A stretch of DNA of 64,000 nt from Polytrichum commune. Its lineage: Eukaryota > Streptophyta > Polytrichopsida > Polytrichales > Polytrichaceae. Where the stretch lies: assembly GCA_950295325.1 (NCBI GenBank), contig OX485808.1, positions 37,409,180 to 37,473,179 of the forward strand, written 5' to 3'. Of this stretch, positions 24,082 to 36,700 are shown piece after piece (position 1 is the first letter of the stretch; each line of letters starts with the position of its first letter). The notes below the pieces were generated by a model, which made no database searches, had not been told where the DNA came from, and saw only the letters and a list, made by a program, of their open reading frames with translations. The translations under genes were made by a program, and so were the position numbers.

Positions 24082-24788
24082 TAACCTTGAAGATGTTATG
24101 GCTAGGTGATAACAAGAATTTTTAGTTCTTCTCTGCTTGTCGAGGAGGAGGCTTATAGCCTCTTCCCGAAATGCCGCCCTCTGGGGCGGCCACGTCACCT
24201 GTTAGGATTAGGGTTCATTGGTCCTCGGAGACAGTAAACCCCTGGGCTGGACAATCAGAATTGCGAAGACCTCTTGGCGGGTCACTCCACTTACCATTGC
24301 GGATGATTTGTCAAGGCCTCTCTCACATCGCAAATACTGTCTGCACGTGAGTTGTGTCTTGTTCATCACAAAATTGACTTAAAACAGCTCACAGAATCAT
24401 CGGAGATAGTGAGGGCGGTGGTAGGCGATGAGGTGCAAGTGGAAGCACAAGTGAATTCGATTTTTGCTTCTCGCAAGCCAGTGCAGGTGCAATCGCTTGT
24501 TGTGGCCATAGCAATGATATTCTTGCACTTTGATTCTTTTATTTTCTTGCAACTCTTTTTGAGAGCAGAGCAGCTAGCATTGGTGATGAATTGCTATGAT
24601 GGTCTTCATATTGAGATTTCTTGTATGTTGATGGCATTGAATCTCCACGTAGCACGTCGATGAGCGACATCCCTTCGCAAGAGGAATGGGTGGAGCAAGT
24701 TTCGTGGCAAGAGCCCTGTCGTTTGTATTGCACTAACTCTTACATCAAGTATGACGATTGCAATTTGCCATCCCTCTCGCACTCCCGA
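24082..24788. other. unassigned stretch before tandem repeats
   Basis: A GC-richer patch (GCCGCCCTCTGGGGCGGCC, about 24173-24191, is itself a small palindrome) leads into open frames at 24352-24663 (+) and 24606-24842 (-). Neither shows a known domain. It could be the worn end of a gene, but no exon can be supported. Confidence 0.35.
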
Positions 24789-25620
24789 CATAGAATTTGC
24801 AACAAATTCTGACGCTGTCATATACTCTCCTCGATGTAACAAGTACGTGAATAAGTACTGACCTGCAAGTCACACAAAATCAAGAGCGCGCCATTTAAGC
24901 TTGCCAGCAGCTCTGGACAATTGTTCTTTGAAGAGCCAAAACTGTGTTACTATCTGCGATGTGTGCATTTGGGCTTCGATTCATGTCGGAACGACAAGAA
25001 TGTCCTTGCATTTCACATTATCAATGAGAATTTCAGACTGCTCTTGTTTCAAAAGACACTAGCTCCCAAGTTCCTGATTCCGGATTGAAGCCTAGGCTAC
25101 TGCACTGTCTCTTCCATCAGGCATGGGGATGGCAATTATCTATCGCTCTTCTACTGCCAACATAGAAGTTGCCACAAATTTTGCGACTGTCCTGTATGGT
25201 TTCGAAGTAACAGGCACAAGAATAACTACTGAGCGGCGAGTTACGCAAACCCAAGAGCACAACAGTAATGTTCGCCAGCAGCTCTCGAGATGTGTTCTTG
25301 GAAGGACAGAAGATGCGTTAGTTTTGGCGATTTGTACATTTCGGCATCAATTTAAGTCAGAATAGAAAAAACAATGCCTCAAAGTTTACTTTTTCAACGA
25401 GACTTTCAGACTGCCGAGCATAGAGTTCGCCACAAATTTTGCCACTGTCCAGTATACTCTTCGAAGTAACAGGCATAAGAATAAAGTACTAACCGGCAAG
25501 TCACACGAAACCAAGAGCGCCACAGCATACCAGCTTTGGCAATTTGTTCTTTAAAGGACAAGAGTTGCGGTACTTTCGAAATATGCCAACAAGCACAATG
25601 TGAGAGACCATTGACATCTT
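24789..25620. repeat. three decayed tandem units of about 260 bp
   Basis: Units start CATAGAATTTGCAACAAATT (24789), CATAGAAGTTGCCACAAATT (25161) and CATAGAGTTCGCCACAAATT (25419). Each continues through AACAAG/AACAGGCA, CTGCAAGTCACAC-like and CAAGAGC motifs. The first two are separated by extra DNA; the last two abut. On the minus strand, similar but stop-broken peptides appear in all three (a SCW... and VTS... pattern). This could be a decayed run of duplicated exons or a non-coding satellite. I do not recognise it. Confidence 0.5.
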
Positions 25621-27154
25621 CGAAAACATTGTGCGACGATCAATACTCTTGCAGGACGCGTATGGGAACAACAAAAGATCGCCAGAAGATGAATAAAGGA
25701 TACTTGTGCTCGATTCTTGAGCAAGGGAGTAGAATTGCACAAGATTGTAAAGTCGGTACTGCCTTCAGATAAGTTTCAAATGGCCTGCAACGCCTTGGGA
25801 CTGTTTTTGGGGATGGACATACTATTCAAAAGTATTGACAGCGTTGGAATCTTTATCTGATCCCATGCAGGTGAGGTTGACTTCTGAGGTTGTAGAAGTT
25901 GTTCTCCGTATATTTAAATGGCCACATGTTTCTTTGTTCTGATAACATTGTGCTTTCAAGACCATTAAGAATGTGCCCTTGCCCTTTCTTTGTTAGCAGA
26001 CGAGATTCATGACTCAAAATAGAATCAAGGTCTTGAATTCATCAACTCCTATGTTAAAATGTCTATTTACGAGAACATGAGAAACTAACTACATTATCAA
26101 ATTCATGAAGTAGAGATATGAAATTTACCAAGTACAGCTATGAGCATAAATGCCTCAGCAAGCAGCAACCAATTGGTGCGTCTATCTACTATCTACATCC
26201 AACCTCATATGTTCAATGAATCAATCTCCCGACCCTAAAATTCGACTCTCTACATAAATTGTCACATTCTTTTTCATGTAGCGAGTTACACATACATGAA
26301 TAACTCATCAAAACTTCGTTCACAAATAAACGTTGGACATGTATCTTGGACAGAAGATGATACAGTAGTCTCTAATACGATGAAGTTGTCATGGAGACGC
26401 AGATCAAAGGTGTAGGAATTATAATGCTCATGAATAAAACTGGAATTTTTTTCGCAACAGTTCCATCTTGGGTTGATTGCACTGGCATAGAACCAGGGTA
26501 TTGAAGTGACTTAAGGTAACTTGCATTCTACATGTGAGCTTGTAAGCTTCATTTTACTGGACAACCGATTCTATGATGTATCACGCTAGTCTGGTGAAGG
26601 ACATAAACCTTTGGACGAATGGGTGAAAATATCTCATCTTGCCGAAAATTTTCAGAAAGAGGAAGTTGATGTTGCATTCGCTTATTATTACAAACTTACT
26701 CCATATAAGCACACAAAGTGCATACACGGAAAATTACTTGAGGGGACTGAGTAACTAGCCTTATGATTCTCGACCCATATCCAACACATCCATACAGACA
26801 GAGAAATAAAGAAACAAAAAAAGATTGAGTACCAAAAATGGTGAAATTTATTTCAGCTTAAAGTATGCAGTTAAAATTCTCTGCACCAATTGTTCCATGA
26901 ACCCCACACCTTTCCATCATCAAGTATTCTGTTGCAATTTGGCTCCATAAAGGCATTTTTATAATTATGTGGATGGAGCTTTATGAGGTGGAAGTGAAGT
27001 TTCTCTAACTCTTTGTTTAGTAATGAACCCAAAACGGTATTTATATTTTGTACATCATCCAATTTCATTGTCACACATGTATTTTGAAGTCCTCGTATAG
27101 GTACTTTCAAAGGCAGGGGCAACAAATTTGTAACATTGAAGTGATACACAAAAC
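25621..27154. other. gene-less stretch
   Basis: A minus-strand frame at 26871-27170 (99 codons) is the longest; it has no recognisable motif. The rest is unremarkable AT-rich DNA. Confidence 0.4.
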
Positions 27155-27905
27155 TTATATTAAAATGCATAAAAGAATAAGATCACATGTATAGAATGTG
27201 ATACAGGTAGATCACTTAGTGCATTTTAAAAACGACGTGCGGTATAATATAGAGAGGATTAAAATCTTTTGAAATAAAAATTATAAAGGAATTCCAAATA
27301 ATGAAGGGGCCATTAAATGTAGACAATCCCATTATAAGTAAGTTAGATGGACATAAAATGTGGGCCATTATTTTTTTGTAAAATTAATATAGGGGCTGAA
27401 GGTAAGGATCCTAGAAGGTATGTTTAGTATGGTATGTAAATGGGTTTAGGACTCACGGGGATGTTTGCACCCTTCTTTGATTCCATGCTTTCCCTCAACA
27501 CTCGTCAATTGCGTTAGGAAGTAGATTAATTTTTATTACTTGAAAAGAATATAGAGTACAAAAAATTGCAGTGACTTGGTGAATATAAGTAATGGAAGGG
27601 TGCAAACAAATGGGCCATTTTTGAAATTTAAGTAATTATAGGGAGGTTTTAATTCAGCCCTTGAAAGTAAATAGCCCCAAAACCAAAAAAACCCCAGCCG
27701 CACGTGGTGCACAAAAATGCCTTAGAGTGATCTACCCGTGGAATGTGAACAACAATTTTCAATGATTAGATATTAAAATGTATAAAAGAATAAGATCACA
27801 TGTATAGAATGTGAACAAAAAATTTCAATGATTAAATATTAAAATGCATAAAAGAATAAGATCACATGTCTAGAATGTGAACAACAATTTTCAATGATTA
27901 AAGAC
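27155..27905. repeat. tandem repeat of about 75 bp, split by a MITE
   Basis: The unit ATTAAAATGCATAAAAGAAT followed by AAGATCACATGTATAGAATG occurs at about 27159, 27774 and 27837. The first unit is interrupted by the hAT-like MITE at 27202-27740; removing the MITE and one 8-bp duplication restores a regular array. Confidence 0.85.
27202..27740. mobile_element. hAT-like MITE, family B, copy 1
   Basis: A 539-bp element with inverted ends TACAGGTAGATCACT / CACGGGTAGATCACT. It is flanked by an exact 8-bp duplication GAATGTGA (27194-27201 and 27741-27748). The neighbouring tandem units supply the empty-site sequence. The right end carries a CACGTG G-box (GCCGCACGTGGTGCAC). Its outer 15 bp resemble family A, though the insides differ. 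No coding capacity. Confidence 0.9.
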
Positions 27906-29501
27906 TTGTCATTCAATTTATTAGAGTTGAAATGTTGGTCCAATTTTTACTATTTGCATACATTTTCACCTTGGCACCTTGACTTCAATTTAATGCACTA
28001 AAGATTAATCTTGCGGTAATTTCAATTTTATTTATAATTCACTTTTTTGTTTGAATAGAGAAAAATATTCCCAACAACTCTTCTTTGGAGATAAATACCA
28101 TTTGAGGATCAAAGTCAATAGTTTTAATAAATATAGTAATTCCATTGGGAAAACCATTCACCAGGTGGGAGGTTGGCATGGTGAACCCAAATCCACTCTT
28201 CATAACATCTTTATGAAGTAAGCCAAAAGATATCCTCTTCTCACCAAGGACCTCCAACCAGTGCTAAGGGGTTGGTACTCGAATTTCATTAAGGGTTAGT
28301 GGGAGGTAGCTTACTAGGAAGTCCTCAAGTGGGCAAACAAGCTTTATTGCTTCATTTGAGCAATATATGAGATTAATATGAACACAAAATCCAAACTGCA
28401 GAATTAGGTGAGGAGAAGCTAATAAGATAAAGCTCAAGGAGCTATACAAAACATCTCATCATTTCATTGGAGTAAGATCAAGCACAATATAAAGTTCAAA
28501 AGATGGCTTTGGGCTACTGAGGACCTAGAGATGTCCACATCTTCATGCTACAAGTGAGATTTGCACATGGAAGTAACCACATATAACTTCCATACGCTCA
28601 CCAAGGCCTATCAACCCATAAGAAAACAATATTCAATCTTGTCATGTCTTTTAAGGAATTCAAACGAGCCCCTGGATACATGGGTACCAGATAAAGCCTT
28701 GCAATTACTATGGAAATAGACCACATTTGTTACAAGTCTTGTTCCATATGTTCAATGACATCCAGCCAGTCCAATGTATTCGCTACAAATTCACCAACAT
28801 CCTATCAAGAGCCTTCAAATACAGGATGCACGTAATTTGCTTAATCACCGACTGACCGACACAATGCCTTCCTTGCAACAAAATATCAAGAGCATGCCAC
28901 TTGATGTCTGTTAATATGCAGAAAAATAATTTTGTCAAAAGAGTTGAGGTGGCACGTCCCTCCAGCCACAAGGAAATTCCCAATATTGGTTTAGTCACCA
29001 CATTACCAATTCCCTGTTTGTAGAGCATGAAGTCACACAAGAGCTCACTCCAAAAAGATGCAAACATGTGTTCATAACTTCTTGTATACGAGTGTCTATT
29101 TTAAACAATGTCAGTTGACAATTGCTTAAGTGATTGCAAAAGAGCATCCACACTCTAAAGCTCTGCCAAGTCATGCAATTGACTTGCTGATGTCCAACCA
29201 CAACCCCAATGGACAGGGTCACATTAAGCTGATCTTCGTACAACAATTCTAGCTAAAGGATTCACCTAATGGACTTTTTCAGTACTCCTCTCTGTATAAC
29301 TTTGTAGCTATGTTGTTGTGGCTTCGTACGTGGTATTTCATAATATGGATGAGCCTTGTTTTCTGATGTTTGTGTTAAATCAGTTATATTTAGGAGTTAT
29401 GTTGCTAACAAGGTTGCAGGGTCACACACACGAAAATCCAAGTGATGCTTGAGCAACTTGAAATGTTGATTTCCTTAACGTATTTTCCTTTGCGTATGTA
29501 G
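27906..29501. other. unassigned stretch with minus-strand open frames
   Basis: Minus-strand frames at 28039-28257, 28264-28449, 28783-29067 and 28995-29246 are more protein-like than most here (for example SFWSELLCDFMLYKQGI at about 29000-29060). None matches a family I can name and each is cut by stops. A worn gene fragment is possible. Confidence 0.35.
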
Positions 29502-29819
29502 AGTCCATGGTGGTTGACCATGTAGTGTGCATGGAACCGCAGTGTGGGGAGGTGTTTGCTAATGTTTCTCGGCTACAAGCACACCGCGAATTGTCACATT
29601 GTCATGTCACTTGTGATGTATGCGGCTCATCCATGTTGAATAGACAATTGCAGATGCACACTTTACCACACACTGGAGGATCTCCTAGGATCCAGTTTTC
29701 AGAAATCCAATTTGGACACACACATCAGAGCAGTTCATATGGAGTTCAAGCCTTACAAGTGCTCACCATGCACTATGCGAACTCTATACAATGTTGTGCG
29801 TGACAAGCATGAAGCATAA
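29502..29819 (+). pseudogene. relic of a TFIIIA-like C2H2 zinc-finger gene
   Basis: After a likely splice acceptor (TATGTAG, ends 29501) comes CMEPQCGEVFANVSRLQAH then ELSHCHVTCDVCG and LQMHTLPHT. These match the spacing of two C2H2 fingers of plant transcription factor IIIA, which normally binds 5S rRNA genes and 5S RNA. After about 29690 the frame is lost; a different frame gives FKPYKC then VVRDKHEA and a stop at 29817-29819, like the end of TFIIIA (HVRDNHE). Upstream exons were not found nearby. It looks like a truncated, frameshifted 3' fragment. Confidence 0.6.
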
Positions 29820-30410
29820 AGGAGTTACACTAACCTAATCATAAGTTAGCTCGAAATGGAAGCATGTTGTGAACAATCTACGTCGCGTTTTTTGGATGAG
29901 GAAATGTGAAGATCACAAAGCCAACATGTAATTATACCTCAAAGATATCAATCTGAATTTTTTTTTTGGTTATTCCCCCCCCCCCCCGTTATTGAGCATA
30001 TCATGATTGAGTTTGGTCTTAACTTCACACCCGCATACGAATGAACTGCCTCTCCTACGAGGGGCCTCGGCCCCAAGTGGCTCGTTCCTGGAACTCTTTA
30101 GTTCAACATTCACCTTACTGTGACCCCAGAAATAAGTACAACTTGATATTGTGATTGCCTACATCAGGATCCCAGACGTGATTTATTGATATGACTTTGT
30201 GTTTAATACGGCCTTACCTTGAAATTATGACAAGTTTAGGAAATGGTAAAAATGTCATATTATCAAAGCGACCCAATTATAATTAGAATGCGACAATGGG
30301 GAACTTACATCAATTTGCCTCCATTACAACCAAAGAATATTTGAACAGAACATCTGCTTGAGGCTTTAAGCAAATACTACTTCAATATAGAGTTCATATT
30401 AGAGTCCAGT
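29820..30410. other. gene-less stretch before copy B resumes
   Basis: Contains a C-run of about 13 at about 29977-29990. No gene or element end recognised. Confidence 0.4.
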
Positions 30411-30476
30411 GATGAAAATGTATACCTTCAGACTTCTCATTTTGCAGTCTTTGGCAGGTTGTTGCTTGAGGTTGAC

Positions 30477-31078
30477 CAAGGGCGGAGCCAAGATTTTGAC
30501 CCGGTAGGGGGAGGGGGGGGGGGGGGGTGACCTTAGAATATGGAAATATCCAATGTAAATTTTATTTTCAAATTTCAATAGGTGGTCGAAATTGATTATT
30601 TATTGAGAGATTTGGACTCATCGAGCGGACATCCCTATAATGTTTTTTGATAATATCGTTAATATTTAAAGCTTTGGCAATGGTCTTTTTGATATAGATG
30701 GTCATCAGATCGACCATCCAAACATCGCCAATAGTAAGCAGATGCTTGACCTTCCTTCAATGCACTCGTAGAAAACATTGCGAAAAAGAACCGCTGTCGA
30801 TTTCCCATTGCGGTTTTTTTGACCAGCCTGCTCTGCAGTCGCTCAACGACTACAGATTTTTTTTGGTTTTACCAACTAAACTTTTAGGAATTTGGGGACT
30901 TGTAATATACTGTTGGAAACGTCTTGAAAACACCTTTCCAACGGTGTGTTTCACATCCCAAAAATTTTAACATTGCAGTCGCAAAACAAAAAAGAAAAAC
31001 ATGTAGTCGTTTTGACATAGTTTTCTACTCCTGATGTCAGGGGGCTGAGCCCCCTAAGCCCCCTTGGCTCCACCCCTA
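30477..31078. mobile_element. hAT-like MITE, family C, copy B
   Basis: Orthologous to 5557-6157, and better preserved at the left end: CAAGGGCGGAGCCAAG against the complement of TAGGGGTGGAGCCAAG at the right. Target duplication AGGTTGAC at 30469-30476 and 31079-31086. A long G-run (about 30507-30527) follows the left end. Confidence 0.88.
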
Positions 31079-33767
31079 AGGTTGACGACACTCATCTTTT
31101 GAGCATTCTCAACGAATGTTGCATTTTCAAAATATATGAAGTCATAAAACTCTAGAGAACTTTCCATGATAAAAAACTATCTGATAATTATCCATGAACT
31201 TTGACCTTCACAAACTAGACTTGATAGATCTGGTGTTTGCTCATCAACATCCACCATTACATATTCGAAGATTTCTTGAACTGCTTTGTGGACAAATGAA
31301 AACACTTATTTCACAAGTTGTCAGGAAAATGTAAAAAGCCACCGGGCTGGGAAAGAAACCGAGGGGCATCTCTCTTATACAAACACATCCCCAAAAGGAG
31401 AAGATGCCTAAGCATGTACACAATGTTCAAGCTCACACGAGGCACTGATTTGACGTTCCCAAAAAGACCAACAATGAGATATAAGCCTTTCTTCTGCCTA
31501 GCTATTGCATGCATGGTTGTTATACAAACATGCAGCAAGACTGGCAGTGATACGTACCCTGTTCAAAGTCTTTCACAGAAACAAAATCAGCTTCTTATCA
31601 TGAGGCTCTTGTTACCCAAAGTTCACTTCCATGTGGGATTCCACAAAAGGTAAAGAGGGTTCCCTGCTGCCTCCATTGAGTCGCACAGGTCGTCAAGAAT
31701 TTCCTCATTGCTGAAAGCGTCTTCTGTGTATTGTAGAGCTTTCCCCTGGCATGTGATGGAGATGCATCTTGGTCAGTGCTCTGTTCCAGTAATTTTGGAT
31801 TTTTGATCAAATTCAGAGACTGAAATGCAAAGATTCACCACAACCATTCTGTACACTAAAATTCTGATTTAGTGTGGTCCACACTATTCGTCATCTACCC
31901 ATACTAATTGTCTTGCAAGCACTGAGTGGCAACTAGAGAGGGTGTCATATGACACTAGGCATGGTGGATGCACCACAGTAGATGTGCACAAAAAATCAAA
32001 GTAGGAATGCATTACATACAACCCGATGCATCTGGAGTCCATCCGATCACCACTAACTCATTTGTCCAAAGGGATTCCAATTAATTGAATCAGCTTAGTA
32101 CCATGGCAGTCGTGATACAAATTAATTCATTCCACATTAAAAGTGCCACATTTCACAAAATTGTTGATGGAAACCTATGACAAAGTTGATGTGGCACAAT
32201 ATGACATTTCGACATGCAAAGTTGAACTTGCCATGGCATTACGGTTACCCGAATCAATCCCTCTTCTTGTTGATATTTTCTACCTGCGCATCCTACCTAA
32301 ATGAATCTTCCTTTGGAGGAAGCTAAATCGGTTTAATCCATAAGTTGTTCCAAATTACCACTTTCTAGAAACATCATTGTGACATGTATCAAGGGTTGGC
32401 CACATGGCTTGGGCTTCCATAGCCCAGACAGCCCTTGAAGGACCTACAGTGAAACAATAAAAAATAAAAAATAAAAAATAGAATATTCTAGTAAAAAGTG
32501 TTTTATTATTTGGTAAAACACATGCAATGTGTTTATTGATTTGTAGTAAAACATAATCTACGTTTTTACTGCATTTTGCAGCTTGCACAATGGCTTGCCT
32601 TGGTTGTAGCCACATTTTTTGGTGTGTTGTACAGCTTGCCTAACTGTCCCGACTCTCCATTAGTTAAAAATTGTTGCAGGGTAACAAAGCTAGGCCATGT
32701 CCCTAACCCTTCAACCTATGCATGGCTACTTTGGCCCACCAACCTAGGTTAACAAACTAGAAAGATGATTATTTATAGCTCAGGTTCACTCTTTCAACAT
32801 GTTAATTTAAACTAAGAAACTTGGGTGATTATACACATAAGCCCTCAAACTGGTCTTTTAGCCATCTCACCTGTACTTTGATCTGGGAACTTTACAGAAA
32901 ATTTTAATGCATCGAAACATTCAAGGAACACTTTCAGATCATTTTTTGGACCTTTGCTGGATTTCAAGTCCAGTACTCTCAACTATTGTGTTGCGAAGTT
33001 GCATGTGATCTTGTCCTAATGTGTTATTGATAGGCTCCTGATGGTGCAAACTCTCCAGCCCATTGTGGGTCTTGTCAAATCACCAGATGTTACAATTCGC
33101 ATTTGTCAAAGTATTGCGTCCTGCCACAAAATGGTTGCCCTGGTGGCTTTCAACGATAATTAATTAGCTTCAGAAAACAATTCAATTGAAGACTTCAACC
33201 AATTGCAAGCAATTGAGGGCCTACATACCTCCACCTTTGGATTGCTTGTCCAGCTTTAAGAATCTAATGGGATCTTGTCAAAAGGATAAGTCTGTGGCCG
33301 GGATAAGTATGTGGACTTGCTGAAAAAGGCCCAAAAAACCTTTGGTAGCTAGAGAGTTGATGAGGACAAGTGCAATCGATCCACCTTTAATACTTCCGAG
33401 AAAGATGAAGCTTTGCTTGGATCTGTCTAACCATCAACACATGAGTACTCATCCTTTCAAGGCCCCACCTCTTACCTTAATCTCCATTCTTTTTTCTTTA
33501 ACAAGTGTCAGAAGTTGTGTCTTTCCAGAAATCTGGCCATCACAATTGGATAGTCTCTATATTGCCTTGTAGCCTTTGAACATCAGACGACTTCAGAATA
33601 AGGAGAAATTGGTAGTTGCATATTGTGCATTGCGCATTGACAAATCCAATTCAATGCAAATGGTTGGGCGGCAAACCCTAAACCCTACCATCTCCAACAT
33701 CAGATTACCTTGTCCAGTTTGGGTATTCTCCCTACCTTCTCTGCAAGAAATAACCCATTTACAATGA
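31079..33767. other. gene-less stretch 3' of WAKL gene 2
   Basis: Counterpart of 6158-9015 without the CACTA-like MITE. The same short frames recur with substitutions and stops; none is supported as a gene. Confidence 0.4.
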
Positions 33768-36700
33768 TTATCTAGCATTAACATCACGAGCCATCGGTTT
33801 GATATTCCCTGAAATTACTAGTGGATCATTACTTGAAGCACAACTAGAGTTGGTGTACGCGGTAGAATTTGTATCAAATCCATCAAGAATGGGAAGCATT
33901 TCTAGCTCTCCAGGTTCAAAGCTATCGACATCACTCCAATCTCTCGCCCGTTGTGGAACTCCTTTGATAGCGAGAAGCTCGCTAACTACTTCTTTCATCG
34001 AGGGGCGGTCATGCCGCTGGTTTGCCAAACATCTGGAGGAAAGCTCCGCGACACCCTGAATCTCTTGTAGCATCTGTGTGAAATTCGACTCGTCTTTGTC
34101 GACCAGCTTCGGATCCATGATGGCCTCCACGTTCCCCATACGGACGAAGGGCAACACCATGGCCGTCAGATTGATGTCTTTCGAGTCTCGCTCAAAGTCA
34201 AGTGGCTTCAATGAGGTGATCAATTCCAGCAACACCACCCCAAAGCTGTACACATCGCTCTTCTCGGTGAGCTGATAGCTGTGAAAGTACTCGGGATCTA
34301 AATAGCCGGGTGTCCCTTGCACCGCAGTCGAGACATGGGTCGCGTCCGGCTTCACAAGCCTGGAGATCCCAAAGTCGGAAACTTTCACAACGTACTTGTC
34401 GTCCAATAAGATGTTGGATGTCTTTACATCTCTATGGTAAATCGGCGGATATGCAGCAGAATGGAGGTACCTGCAATTAAATCCAGACACAAGTCTAAAC
34501 TTCACAAGAATCCTCACGGAACACAAAGCAAGGCCACTCTTTAAGCATGTTAATCGTAGCCTTAAAAAAATCTTGGGTGACGTTATGAAATCACTCTCAA
34601 ACTCACCAGGAGTTTGATCCCCAAAACTTTGCGTATAACACTACTGTCCAAAAAGCAAAAGAAGTTATTGATATTTATGTATGAACGGATGCTTTTAGCT
34701 CTTTGTCAACCACGCAGTTACTCCACCATTAGTCTTATCTTTTAAATGGCAATTTGTGCTACAGTCTGCATTCCAAAATCAAAAATCGTTTCAACAAAGG
34801 AGTGTTGAAACTGGACCTTATCGGAGGTACAATTTCAATGGTTTCTACGCATTACTTGACTCCTCGTCAATAAAGATATAAGGACATCGAGTTTGACTTA
34901 CGCTAAAGCATCCGCCGTCTCTATTGCGATTTGCAACCGCTTCTCCCACCCCAAGTGCAACTCGGAGCGTTGGCCTTGCAAATGCTCCAGCAGATTTCCA
35001 TTTGGCACGTACTCGTAAACGAGCATGGGAACCTCAGTCTCCAAGCAACACCCATGCAACCTAACCAAGTTGCGATGATTCACTTGCGACAAAACTGACA
35101 CCTCGTTCACGAACTGCTGCGACCCGCTAGTGTCCACGTGGTTCGTCTTCTTGATAGCAACCTCCATCCCGTTGTCGAGCGTCCCTTTGTACACCGTGCC
35201 AAACCCACCCTCTCCCAGTATCCTTTCGGCCGCAAAGTTTTTGGTCGCCTTCTCGAGCTCTCTAAGACTGTACAATGTCGCCGTTTTCCCGTGCGAGTAG
35301 GAGGAGAAGAAGTCCTTCATGTTCCCTAGGGCCTCCAAATTTCGACGCTCAAAACGTTTCACTTTGCGGCGTTTCTGTACACAGCAGATGGTGATCAGGA
35401 CTCCCGCAGCTATAGTCACGAAACTCGTGCCTCCAACACCTGCACATAAACAAAAACTTATCCTCAATTCACAATGGTTATATGCTTTGAGCATCACCAA
35501 AGTATATGGCCATCCAGATCAACATCTCACACCAATATTAAATTTTGGCCAGTGCTGTCAAACGATGAATGAACTCCCCATGCTTGGTTTGGATATATCA
35601 AGCAGAATTATGTGCAAGATTGACAAATGAACTAACAAACATTACCAATTAAATTATAGGTAACAGTTAATTGTTGGTGTGCAATCCTACCTGCTATAAT
35701 TGCCACCTTGCTATTCGTTGCCGGGGTGGGGGTTGCACTTGCAGTGCACCGACTTCCATTGACAAAGCCATCACCCTTGAATCCCGCATTACAAGAGCAG
35801 TTATAAGCTCCCGGAGTGTTGGTGCAGGTTGCATTTGATGCACAAGAGTTCAATGATGGACTTGCACATTCATCAATGTCTGCAAGTAGCCAATGCCAAA
35901 CTTATGAGCTCGCCACAATTGCCCAGGAGTAATGAAGTACTCCTGCAATGGTCCTCGAATTTTGAAAACCGCCCATAGACCGAAAATTCACAAATACTTA
36001 GGTTCTTCCCAGTCAATTGGTGTTTTTGTACATTTCAATGAAATTACATAAGATTGCTCAGGGCAGTTTTTTTAGTGTACCTGTGCATCCAGTGGCGTTG
36101 AAACGAGTTCCATTAGCATAGCCATTACCAGTAAAGCCGGCAGGGCAGCTGCAAGTATAATTTCCAACGGTGTTGGTGCAGATTGCATACGGTGAGGAAC
36201 AAGTATTCAATGTTGCATTGTTGCATTCGTTGACATCTGCAGATATCCACAGGGCACTACGTCAAAGATGACCCCTTCAGGCAATTGAAAATTACTAGCC
36301 GATCATTAAAAGTGCGGCCCCAATGGGTCATGCGGGGAATCTGGACCTTGAAACGGAGGACCTGACCTAATTTTGTAACTTGTCAATGTGATGCACTCAA
36401 CATCAGGAGAAAGTGTTGAATTTAATCTAATTCAGACATGGAGGAGGTCCTAGAATGGTTTGCTGCATTTGACAAGATGTGATCTTTCTGAAACATTTCA
36501 CTTCATTCACAGGCAGTACGGTTGTTGAAATCAATCACAGTCTACAGATGTGCAGCTCTAGTTGAATCTTTACAAAAAGTGAAAAAAGATTCCAGTCTAG
36601 GCTTATCCGGTGGATTATTCTGCGGAAGATTCTTATCCAAAATCTCAGAAGATCAACGGAAAAGTACACAAATACAAATCCCGATGCAGCCACTGCCATT

